Shown here one piece after another: positions 16,610 through 24,218 of a stretch of 37,795 bases of DNA; within the stretch, counting starts at the first letter, position 1; every line of letters begins with the position of its first letter. The notes below the pieces were generated by a model. The model was given only the letters and a program-made list of their open reading frames with translations, was not told the DNA's origin and did not search any database. The DNA comes from HKST-UBA85 sp035654775. GTDB taxonomy: Bacteria > Bacteroidota > Bacteroidia > Flavobacteriales > Flavobacteriaceae. The position numbers and the translations under genes are program-made. The DNA is taken from assembly GCA_035654775.1 (NCBI GenBank), contig DASRWB010000023.1, positions 1 to 37,795 on the forward strand, given 5' to 3'.

Positions 16610-17656
16610 TTATGTATTAAAATTTTTCCAGCCTTGCGCTTTTAAAGGGATTGCTGTTTCATCGCGTGTGATTAAATGCATTCCCGCTTGTTCTTCTTTC
16701 ATGTAACCAATAACCGTTAAGTTTGGATTGGCTTTTATTTTAGGGTAATCTTCCTGTGAAATTGTAAATAAAAGCTCATAGTCTTCTCCACCATTTAAAG
16801 CTACCGTTGTACTGTCTATGGAAAATTCTTCACAGGTTGAAATAACCTGAGGGTCAAGTGGAATTTTGTTTTCATATAAATCACAGCCCACATTGCTTTG
16901 TGTACACAGATGAATAATTTCAGATGACAATCCATCGCTGATATCAATCATCGAAGTGGGTTTTACTTGCAAAGTAGCGAGTAAATCAACTATATCTTTT
17001 CGTGCTTCGGGTTTTAACTGTCTGCCAACCAAATAGGAATAAGGTGTTAAATCTGGTTGATTCTGTGGATTAACTTGAAATACTTGTTTTTCTCTTTCAA
17101 GCACCTGCAATCCCAGATAAGCTCCTCCAAGATCACCGGAAACCACAAGCAAATCATTAGGCTTGGCTCCATTTCGGTATATTTGTTTGTCTTTTTCCAC
17201 TTCACCTAAAGCCGTAACAGAAATAAGCAGTCCGGTAGTAGAAGATGACGTATCGCCACCAATCAAATCTACCCCATAAGTTTTGGCTGCCAGTTTTATT
17301 CCTTCATATAACTCCTCTACCGCTTCAAGAGAAAATCGGTTGGATACCGCAATAGAAACTGTAATATGCGTAGCGGTTGCATTCATGGCATAAATATCAG
17401 AAAGATTGACTACTACCGCCTTGTAACCCAAATGTTTTAATGGCGCGTAACTTAAGTCAAAATGAACTCCTTCAATAAGCATATCTGTACTTACCACAGT
17501 TAATCTATCTTCGAAGTCCAGAACAGCGGCATCATCACCCACACCTTTCAGTGTTGAGCGATGCTTGATTTTAATATCTTGAGTCAAATGGTCAATTAAT
17601 TTAAATTCTCCTAGAGTGTGTAAAGGAGTTAACGATTTATTTTTATCTTCTAACAT
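16610..17656 (-). CDS. thiL: Thiamine-monophosphate kinase
   Basis: A 348-residue enzyme that makes thiamine diphosphate from thiamine monophosphate and ATP, the last step of cofactor synthesis, in the cytoplasm. PurM/ThiL-fold marks are LTQDIKIKHRSTLKGVGDDA at the nucleotide end, VSTDMLIEGVHFDL (metal- and substrate-binding Asp), NLSDIYAM, LIGGDTSSS, VSGDLGGAYLG, IDISDGLSSEI and NGGEDYELLF. I chose ATG 17656 rather than the in-frame ATG at 17674, because a consensus -7 box (17669-17662) lies between them and the family normally begins with a short polar leader like MLEDKNKS. No other thiamine gene is nearby. Confidence 0.94.
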   Translation of the reverse strand: MLEDKNKSLTPLHTLGEFKLIDHLTQDIKIKHRSTLKGVGDDAAVLDFEDRLTVVSTDMLIEGVHFDLSYAPLKHLGYKAVVVNLSDIYAMNATATHITVSIAVSNRFSLEAVEELYEGIKLAAKTYGVDLIGGDTSSSTTGLLISVTALGEVEKDKQIYRNGAKPNDLLVVSGDLGGAYLGLQVLEREKQVFQVNPQNQPDLTPYSYLVGRQLKPEARKDIVDLLATLQVKPTSMIDISDGLSSEIIHLCTQSNVGCDLYENKIPLDPQVISTCEEFSIDSTTVALNGGEDYELLFTISQEDYPKIKANPNLTVIGYMKEEQAGMHLITRDETAIPLKAQGWKNFNT

Positions 17657-17661
17657 AACTG

Positions 17662-17669
17662 CAAAATTA
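17662..17669 (-). promoter_or_regulatory. -7 box TAATTTTG immediately before thiL
   Basis: On the minus strand: TAATTTTG, CAGTT, ATG (17656). It is an exact consensus match. It places the likely start site at the start codon and excludes the upstream ATG at 17674 for this promoter. Confidence 0.55.
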
Positions 17670-17764
17670 GGCATTGCAACGATAAAAACACCTCTTATTC
17701 TGCTTAAAACTTGTTCTTTACTCTAAAAAAAGATAAAAAATCAATGTGGTTTGTGTAATTCTTT

Positions 17765-17772
17765 TAATTTTG
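17765..17772 (+). promoter_or_regulatory. -7 box TAATTTTG of the choice-of-anchor B/MbnPH operon
   Basis: An exact TAnnTTTG match 25 bases before the TTG start at 17798. No TTG was found 19-21 bases upstream. It is the only good candidate before five closely spaced genes, and is divergent from the thiL box. Confidence 0.5.
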
Positions 17773-17797
17773 TTAGGCATATGTAATAGCCTTTATT

Positions 17798-19267
17798 TTG
17801 AAAATCTATACCCACTGTTTAGCAACCTGCTTTTTTATTTTTAATGCCTTTGTTCAAGCACAGACTCCTTGTGTAGACGGCTATGCCGGAAGTTACCCTT
17901 GTCAGGAATATCATTTGCTTTCAAACATTCCTGTATCAACCTTGGCCAATGCAACCGGAAACCCTGAAGGAAGTGACATTTGGGGCTGGACCGACACGCT
18001 TACTGGAAACGAATACGCTATTGTTTGCACAAGCAACAGCACGGCTTTTGTAGACATTACAAATCCCGTAAATCCGGTGTTTTTAGGTAGATTAGATTCC
18101 GAAAACGGCGGAGCAAGTGTTTGGAGAGATGTAAAAGTGTACAATAATCATGCTTTTATAGTTGCTGACAATGTAGGCAATCACGGCATGCAGGTTTTTG
18201 ATTTAACCCGATTGCGAAATGTAGTAACTCCACCGGTTTCCTTTACCTCAGATGCCGTTTATAACGGTGTAGGAAGCTGCCATAATATCATTATCAATGA
18301 AGCTATGGGATATGCCTACTTGGTCGGCTGCAACGCCTATAGTGGCGGACCTGTGTTTATAGATATTTCCAATCCCGTATCTCCGCAAGCAGCCGGAGGC
18401 TACTCAGCCTACGGCTATACTCATGATGCCCAAGTAATAACCTACAACGGACCGGACAGCGACTATACCAATCATGAAATTTTAGTTGCCAGTAACGGAA
18501 GTACTTCCGGAGCAGACCGCATACTTATACTGGATGTAACCGATAAAAATTCACCTCAATTTATTTCAGAAATAAGCTACCCAAATCCGGGGTATGCACA
18601 CCAGGGTTGGTTCACGGATGACCATCGCTATTTCATTTTTGGGGATGAACAAGATGAAATTTTTTTCGGAATGAACACCAGAACCTTAATTTTTGATTTG
18701 CAGGACTTGGACAACCCGGTATTATCTTCCACCTACACGGGTCCTACTCCTTCAATAGACCACAATGGTTTTGTTAACGGAAACTTGTTTTACCTTGCCA
18801 ACTATAGTGCCGGATTGCGTGTATTGGATATCACAAACATAGGTGCTGCAACAAACGCCATGACCGAAATAGGCTATTTTGATACGCTGCCCGAAAACAA
18901 TAACGTAAGTTATTATGGTGCCTGGAGTGTGTATCCGTATTTTCAAAGCGGGAATATTGTGGTTAACGATACGAACAGAGGATTGTTCATTATAAGCAAT
19001 AACGAAACCCTGACTGATGACGATTTTCAGGCTTTATCTCATTCATTTGTTATAACTCCAAATCCGTCGAAAGGCAATCCAATTGTTAAGGCTTTAAACG
19101 GCAAAAGTATTACTTCATTAAAAGTGGTAAATACACTAGGAGAAGTAGTGTATTTCAAAAACAATATTAACAGCCTACAATTCGTTTTACCCTTGGCACA
19201 CCAAAATTCAGGCATTTACTTTGTAACCGTAAATGCCGAAGTCACAAAAAAAATAGTACTGGAATAA
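17798..19267 (+). CDS. Choice-of-anchor B family (LVIVD-type) secreted protein with T9SS sorting domain
   Basis: A 489-residue exported protein. The start is TTG at 17798: no ATG in frame precedes the signal peptide (KIYTHCLATCFFIFNAFVQAQ) and the next Met is deep in the domain. Residues about 25-400 are LVIVD-like beta-propeller repeats (AFVDITNPVNPVFLG, VFIDISNPVSPQAAGG, ILILDVTDKNSPQFI) with conserved HGMQVFDLTRLRN, THDAQV and HQGWFTDD. Residues about 415-489 are a type A T9SS sorting domain (FVITPNPSKGN ... GIYFVTV...KKIVLE), so it should reach the cell surface. It is the first gene of a five-gene operon and a paralogue of the next gene. Its biochemical role is unknown; the context suggests metal handling. 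Confidence 0.88.
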   Translation: MKIYTHCLATCFFIFNAFVQAQTPCVDGYAGSYPCQEYHLLSNIPVSTLANATGNPEGSDIWGWTDTLTGNEYAIVCTSNSTAFVDITNPVNPVFLGRLDSENGGASVWRDVKVYNNHAFIVADNVGNHGMQVFDLTRLRNVVTPPVSFTSDAVYNGVGSCHNIIINEAMGYAYLVGCNAYSGGPVFIDISNPVSPQAAGGYSAYGYTHDAQVITYNGPDSDYTNHEILVASNGSTSGADRILILDVTDKNSPQFISEISYPNPGYAHQGWFTDDHRYFIFGDEQDEIFFGMNTRTLIFDLQDLDNPVLSSTYTGPTPSIDHNGFVNGNLFYLANYSAGLRVLDITNIGAATNAMTEIGYFDTLPENNNVSYYGAWSVYPYFQSGNIVVNDTNRGLFIISNNETLTDDDFQALSHSFVITPNPSKGNPIVKALNGKSITSLKVVNTLGEVVYFKNNINSLQFVLPLAHQNSGIYFVTVNAEVTKKIVLE

Positions 19268-19271
19268 ACCC

Positions 19272-20600
19272 ATGAAAATAAAAAAAATACACCTTTTCTT
19301 AATCCTTGCCCTAATTTCTTTACCTTTTCTGAGTTGTGACAACGAGCCGGTAAACATTGTACAAGTGACAGACACCGACGAAGACGGCATTCCCGATTCT
19401 GTAGACAATTGTCCCAATACAGCAAACCCCGAACAAGAAGACACTAACGACGACGGCATAGGTGATGCCTGTGATATACAACCCCTGTTTTACTGCGAAA
19501 ATGGCTTTGCCGGTCAATATCCCTGTGCTAACTTTGACCTTATGAGCCAGGTTTCTTTAGAAGAATTGACCAACAATCCCAATGCTGAAGGAAACGATAT
19601 TTGGGGATGGACAGACCCGCAATCAGGTAAGGAATATGCCTTAGTTGCCACTTCTGTTGGCACTTCATTTGTAGATCTATCCGATACTACAGCTCCGATA
19701 GTATTAGGGAATTTAGCAACCGCAACGACCAACAGTCCTTGGCGTGACGTAAAAACCTATAACAATCATGCATTTATCGTTAGTGAAGCTCCCGGACACG
19801 GCATGCAGGTTTTTGATTTAACACGCTTACGCAACGTGTCCAATCCACCTGAAGATTTTACTGCCGATGCACTCTACACCGATTTTGGTAGCGCACACAA
19901 TATAGCTATTAATGAAGAAAGTGGATTTGCTTATGTGGTAGGCTCCAACACCTTTAGCGGTGGAGTGCATTTTGTAAACATTCAAAACCCACAGTCTCCG
20001 ATGAATGCCGGAGGATATGCCGGCGGTGGCTATTCGCATGATGCTCAAATTGTAAACTACAGCGGACCCGATACCGAACACGCAGGTAAAGAAATTTTTA
20101 TTGGTGCTAACGCCAGTAAAATTGTAATCGTTGATGTTTCTGACAAGACAAACCCTATATTAATTTCTGAAGCAAGTTACAACGGCCTAGGTTATACACA
20201 TCAGGGTTGGTTAACCCATAATCAAACCTATTTTATTCTGGGAGATGAAGTAGACGAACTCAATTTTGGAAATAATACCCGAACGTTGGTTTTTGACTTT
20301 TCTGATTTGGAAAACCCCGTTTTCCATTCAGATTATTATGGCCCGAGTGCAGCTATAGACCATAACCTTTACACAAAGGGCAATTTGGTATACCAGGCAA
20401 ATTATACTTCAGGATTCAGGCTGTTAAGCAGTTCAAATGTTGTTAACGGCACTCTCTTTGAAACAGGATATTTTGATACTTATCCGGAAGATGACAGCAC
20501 TTCTTTTCACGGTGCCTGGAGCGTTTATCCCTATTTTCAAAGCGGGAACATAATAATTAGCGATATTGACAGAGGTTTATTTGTAATCAAAGAGCAATAG
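19272..20600 (+). CDS. Choice-of-anchor B family lipoprotein with thrombospondin type 3-like repeats
   Basis: A 442-residue lipoprotein. The signal sequence ends in LPFLSC (Cys near 23). Residues about 34-66 are calcium-binding TSP3-type repeats (DTDEDGIPDSVDNCP and DTNDDGIGDACD). Residues about 70-440 are the same LVIVD-type propeller as the preceding protein, with DIWGWTD, HGMQVFDLTRLRN, SHDAQIVNYSGPD, THQGWLTHN and GAWSVYPYFQSGN in the same order. It lacks the T9SS tail of its paralogue and uses a lipid anchor instead, the pattern that gave the family its name. It begins 4 bases after the first gene, suggesting tandem duplication followed by change of anchor. Confidence 0.88.
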   Translation: MKIKKIHLFLILALISLPFLSCDNEPVNIVQVTDTDEDGIPDSVDNCPNTANPEQEDTNDDGIGDACDIQPLFYCENGFAGQYPCANFDLMSQVSLEELTNNPNAEGNDIWGWTDPQSGKEYALVATSVGTSFVDLSDTTAPIVLGNLATATTNSPWRDVKTYNNHAFIVSEAPGHGMQVFDLTRLRNVSNPPEDFTADALYTDFGSAHNIAINEESGFAYVVGSNTFSGGVHFVNIQNPQSPMNAGGYAGGGYSHDAQIVNYSGPDTEHAGKEIFIGANASKIVIVDVSDKTNPILISEASYNGLGYTHQGWLTHNQTYFILGDEVDELNFGNNTRTLVFDFSDLENPVFHSDYYGPSAAIDHNLYTKGNLVYQANYTSGFRLLSSSNVVNGTLFETGYFDTYPEDDSTSFHGAWSVYPYFQSGNIIISDIDRGLFVIKEQ

Positions 20601-20602
20601 TC

Positions 20603-21925
20603 ATGAAATTACTGAAAATTGTTCCTTTTCTACTTGCAACAATTCTTTGGAATTGCACTAAAGACAGTGCTACAACTAATATCGGTTTTCAAAATCAAAC
20701 AGACTTCATTAAAACCTACGGAGGTACCAAAAATGAAAGCGGCAACAGCATAGTCAATACTGTTGATGGCGGTTATGCTATTTTGGGATATGCACAGAGT
20801 ATGGATGGAGACATTACCGATAAACAAAATGAGAGTTTTGATTACTGGGTTTTAAAATTTGATGCTGAAAGTAATTTGCAGTGGTCTAAAACCTATGGTG
20901 GAAGCAGTGACGACAGAGGAAACCGTATAATCCAAACCGTCGATGGCGGCTATGTCATTTTAGGATACACACAAAGTACCGATCAAGATGTAACAGAAAA
21001 TGCAGGATTTCAGGATTATTGGCTGGTTAAATTGAACGCTCAAGGCGATATACTTTGGGAAAAATCTTTTGGGTATGCCGGAGCCGATATTGGCATTTCT
21101 TTGATACAAACTACAGATTCAGGGTATTTGCTTGTTGGGGTTTTAGATGTTACTGCTTCTAACGGACAAGGAAATACATCCAGGAGTTACCGTCATGCCG
21201 GTGGTGATTTTTGGGCAATAAAATTGGACGCTTCCGCAAACCTGCAATGGAGTAAGTATTACGGCGGAACATTTACAGATACAGCCTATGATGTCATTCA
21301 AACTGCAGCAGGCAACTACATGATAGTAGGATCATCGGACAGTTCAGACGTGGACATCACTAACAATTTAGGCACCTATGACTATTGGGTGGTTAAAATT
21401 GACAGTCAAGGCACTATGCTTTGGGAAAAATCTTTCGGTGGAAATCAAATTGACGAAGCCAAAGCCATTACCTCTACTTCTGATGGTAATTTTCTAATTG
21501 CAGGCACTACACGCAGTGAAAATCAGGATATCACAAACAATTTAGGAGCTGCAGATGTTTGGATTATCAAAATTTCATCTTCAGGAGAACTTCTTTCAGA
21601 AAAAACATTTGGTGGTTCCAGCTTCGACTCCGGATTGCATATCAAAAAAACACCTTCCGGATTTTTGGTGAGTGGAAACACCCGAAGTTCAACCGGAGAT
21701 GTCATCTCAAATAATGGTCAAAATGACGCCTGGATATTTAAAATAGACCACAACCTCAATCTGATGTGGAGCAATACTGTAGGCAGTTCAGCTATTGACA
21801 CCTATTACGCCGCCATTGAGCTTGAAAATAATCAGGTAATCGCCGTTGGAGAAACCAGTGGTGACGATTTTGATATTGAGGAAAACAAAGGATTTACAGA
21901 CTTACTTATAACCAAAATAAAATGA
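20603..21925 (+). CDS. Lipoprotein with seven propeller-like repeats
   Basis: A 440-residue lipoprotein with a signal ending in LWNC (Cys near 18). The mature part is built of seven repeats of about 50-65 residues that begin with an aromatic-GG/G motif: TYGGTKNESG, TYGGSSDDRG, SFGYAGADIG, YYGGTFTDTA, SFGGNQIDEA, TFGGSSFDSG and TVGSSAIDTY. Most contain DGGYxIxGYTxS and DYWxVKxxxxGxxxWxK. Seven copies suggest a seven-bladed beta-propeller. Asp/Asn-rich loops (DGDIT, DQDVT, DVDIT, NQDIT) recur in each blade and could bind calcium. I know of no defined function. It starts 2 bases after the previous stop. Confidence 0.82.
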   Translation: MKLLKIVPFLLATILWNCTKDSATTNIGFQNQTDFIKTYGGTKNESGNSIVNTVDGGYAILGYAQSMDGDITDKQNESFDYWVLKFDAESNLQWSKTYGGSSDDRGNRIIQTVDGGYVILGYTQSTDQDVTENAGFQDYWLVKLNAQGDILWEKSFGYAGADIGISLIQTTDSGYLLVGVLDVTASNGQGNTSRSYRHAGGDFWAIKLDASANLQWSKYYGGTFTDTAYDVIQTAAGNYMIVGSSDSSDVDITNNLGTYDYWVVKIDSQGTMLWEKSFGGNQIDEAKAITSTSDGNFLIAGTTRSENQDITNNLGAADVWIIKISSSGELLSEKTFGGSSFDSGLHIKKTPSGFLVSGNTRSSTGDVISNNGQNDAWIFKIDHNLNLMWSNTVGSSAIDTYYAAIELENNQVIAVGETSGDDFDIEENKGFTDLLITKIK

Positions 21926-22704
21926 AAAAATTAGCCTTTTTAACATTAATCTTCATTTTTTTAGTAGCTTCCTGCGCCGAAGACAATGACGACAATTTAA
22001 CCGCCGCAAATGCAACAGTACATTTCAATTTTACGCACAACTGGGATAATACACCGGTTACAAATGCAGATTTTAATACCATACAATATACCAATGCCAA
22101 TGGAGAAAACCTAAGTATCGAAAAATTAATTTACCTCATTTCTAATGTAACTTTTGAAAAAAGCAATGGAGAAACCATTGTCATTCCGGGATATAATTTA
22201 ATCAATCTTACAACAAATTCAAACCTAACCTATACCCCGGAAACCCGAATTCCGGAAGGTGAATACACTAACGTTTCCTTCACCTTCGGTTTTAACAATA
22301 CCGACAACTACGGAACGAATTATCCCGATTTGAATACGGCACTGTGGAGTGTTCCGGAAATGATGGGTGGCGGCTATCATTACATGCAACTGGAAGGAAA
22401 ATTTATTGACAATAGTACTGCCGAAATAGGCTATGCATATCATGCTATTAGAGCCGTAGATATGGTTTCTGATGCACCAAATCTTATTTTTGAAGATACC
22501 TTTTTTACCGTAAATCTAGGTGCAATAAGCATCTCCAACAACACCACTGTTGAAGTTAAAATGAATATAGCCGAATGGTTTAAAAATCCAAACCAGTGGG
22601 ATCTAAATTTGCTTCATACAGATCTTATGTCTAACTTTAATGCACAGGTAATGATGTATGAAAACGGCCAAAATGTATTTAGTCTGGGAACAATCACGCC
22701 ATAA
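21922..22704 (+). CDS. MbnP-like lipoprotein
   Basis: A 260-residue lipoprotein (FLVASC, Cys18). The body matches the MbnP family: VHFNFTHNW near the start, LIYLISNVTF near 69-78, the core GGGYHYMQLEG near 149-159, and VKMNIAEWF near 212-220. In methanotrophs MbnP binds copper and carries a Trp that its partner MbnH converts to kynurenine. Here possible target Trp residues are 41, 142, 219 and 226. Met147, Met148, His153 and Met155 cluster as candidate soft-metal ligands. The gene overlaps its upstream neighbour by 4 bases (ATGA), and the MbnH-like gene follows after one base, supporting a working pair. Copper itself is inferred from the family. Confidence 0.82.
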   Translation: MKKLAFLTLIFIFLVASCAEDNDDNLTAANATVHFNFTHNWDNTPVTNADFNTIQYTNANGENLSIEKLIYLISNVTFEKSNGETIVIPGYNLINLTTNSNLTYTPETRIPEGEYTNVSFTFGFNNTDNYGTNYPDLNTALWSVPEMMGGGYHYMQLEGKFIDNSTAEIGYAYHAIRAVDMVSDAPNLIFEDTFFTVNLGAISISNNTTVEVKMNIAEWFKNPNQWDLNLLHTDLMSNFNAQVMMYENGQNVFSLGTITP

Positions 22705-22705
22705 T

Positions 22706-23776
22706 TTGAATACGCTTAAAACATATGGATGTGTCTTATTCCTGCTTTTACTTCTGTTTAATTGTGCTGAAGAGAACAAAAACGGATATGTTCCAACGCC
22801 AAGTACATTAAACATTCCTCCGCTTTTTGCTGAAAATATTATAGCGCCGGTAATTCCCGTTGACAACCCACAAACTCTAGAAGGTATCGCTTTAGGGAAA
22901 AAACTGTTTTTTGACCCTATTCTTTCTGCAAACCACACACAATCTTGTGCCTCGTGTCATGCACCTCAAAATGCTTTTACAGATAGTGCGCAGTTCAGTA
23001 CCGGCATTGACGGCATTTCAGGAAACAGAAATTCTATGCCTTTATTCAATATGGCCTGGAATTACGACGAAACGTTTTTTTGGGATGGTAGGGTATTTAG
23101 TCTGGAACATCAAGCCTTGGAACCGGTTACAAACCCTATAGAAATGCACAACACCTGGGAAGAAGTGGTTAACAGGTTGGTTAACCATTCTGATTATCCT
23201 GAACTTTTCCGGAAAGCTTTCGGAGCCAGCCAAATTTCCCGTGAACACGTCACAAAAGCCATTGCCCAATTTGAACGCACATTAATATCGGCCAATTCCA
23301 AATTCGACAGGTATTTGCTGGGGCAAACTACACTGACTCCCGAAGAACTGTATGGGCTAGAAGTCTTTATGAGTGAAGATAAAGGCGATTGTTTTCACTG
23401 TCACGGTAACCCAAACAATCCGCTATGGACGGACAATCTCTTTCATAATAACGGACTGGACAACACCTTTACCGACTTAGGTTTAGGAACAATAACAGGC
23501 GATCCGGCTGATAACGGAAAATTTAAAACCCCATCACTGCGAAACCTGGCATACACCGCTCCATATATGCACGATGGTAGGTTTAATACCCTGGACGAAG
23601 TGATTCATCATTATAGTGAAGGACTCCAAAACTCACCCACCATAGACCCCTTAATGAAAAAAGTAGACCAAGGTGGTGTACAGCTTTCAGCAGAAGATAA
23701 AGTTGCGCTAAAAGCATTCCTGCTCTCACTCTCAGACCCTAGTTTTATTAACAATCCAGACTTTCATAATCCATAA
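22706..23776 (+). CDS. MbnH-like di-heme cytochrome c peroxidase family lipoprotein
   Basis: A 356-residue protein of the MauG/CCP superfamily. It has two c-type heme sites, CASCH (81-85) and CFHCH (229-233), plus the family segments APYMHDGRFNTLDEVIHHY near the C-terminal third and RNSMPLFNMAW near 108-118. I chose TTG 22706, one base after the MbnP stop, because it gives a clean lipoprotein signal (TLKTYGCVLFLLLLLFNC). The ATG at 22658 would overlap MbnP by 47 bases and add a non-signal N-terminus. MbnH enzymes use a high-valent di-heme to oxidise Trp in MbnP; ordinary CCPs reduce peroxide. The pairing favours the former. Heme maturation proteins are not in the window. Confidence 0.88.
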   Translation: MNTLKTYGCVLFLLLLLFNCAEENKNGYVPTPSTLNIPPLFAENIIAPVIPVDNPQTLEGIALGKKLFFDPILSANHTQSCASCHAPQNAFTDSAQFSTGIDGISGNRNSMPLFNMAWNYDETFFWDGRVFSLEHQALEPVTNPIEMHNTWEEVVNRLVNHSDYPELFRKAFGASQISREHVTKAIAQFERTLISANSKFDRYLLGQTTLTPEELYGLEVFMSEDKGDCFHCHGNPNNPLWTDNLFHNNGLDNTFTDLGLGTITGDPADNGKFKTPSLRNLAYTAPYMHDGRFNTLDEVIHHYSEGLQNSPTIDPLMKKVDQGGVQLSAEDKVALKAFLLSLSDPSFINNPDFHNP

Positions 23777-23818
23777 TCAAATTCTATCCGGTTATTTAAT
23801 AATATAATGCTTCTTTAT

Positions 23819-23850
23819 TGGGATAAAACAGCCATTATATTGTATATTTG
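23819..23850 (+). promoter_or_regulatory. Promoter of the suf operon (TTG-N21-TATATTTG)
   Basis: TTG at 23819-23821, a 21-base spacer and TATATTTG at 23843-23850 match both boxes of the Bacteroidota promoter. The leader to the sufA ATG at 23880 is about 23 bases. I see no IscR- or Fur-like palindrome that I could defend. Confidence 0.75.
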
Positions 23851-23879
23851 CAATCTATTTAGACATAATCTAATTAAGA

Positions 23880-24209
23880 ATGATTAAAGTTTCTGAAACT
23901 GCTAAAAAAAAGGTCGTACAACTCATGGAAGACGATGGTTTCGACCCTAAAACCACCTATGTACGTGTAGGCGTAAAAAGCGGCGGTTGTTCAGGATTAT
24001 CATACGATTTGAAGTTTGATAAAGAACACCATGAAGACGACAAGATTTTTGAAGATAATAACATAAAAATTGTTGTTGATAAAAAAAGCTTTTTATACCT
24101 TATAGGCACAACCCTGGAATATTCAGGTGGCCTGAACGGCAGTGGATTTATTTTCAACAATCCTAACGCCAACAGAACCTGCGGTTGTGGCGAATCATTT
24201 TCATTATAA
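23880..24209 (+). CDS. sufA: A-type iron-sulfur carrier, HesB/IscA/SufA family
   Basis: A 109-residue scaffold/carrier that receives iron-sulfur clusters from SufBCD and passes them to apo-proteins in the cytoplasm. The three conserved ligands are present: Cys in KSGGCSGLSYDL and the two Cys of the C-terminal CGCGESF. The length is normal. It is the first gene of the suf operon, 9 bases before sufB. Confidence 0.93.
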   Translation: MIKVSETAKKKVVQLMEDDGFDPKTTYVRVGVKSGGCSGLSYDLKFDKEHHEDDKIFEDNNIKIVVDKKSFLYLIGTTLEYSGGLNGSGFIFNNPNANRTCGCGESFSL

Positions 24210-24218
24210 AAAAACAAC

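Noticed and set aside
19350..19480. Asp-rich repeats taken as a DNA tandem repeat
   Set aside because: They are TSP3-type protein repeats with diverged codons, not a DNA repeat.
20700..21900. Repeated GG/DYW segments as a possible CRISPR or DNA repeat array
   Set aside because: The spacing is about 150-190 bases, in frame within one gene, and conservation is at protein level only.
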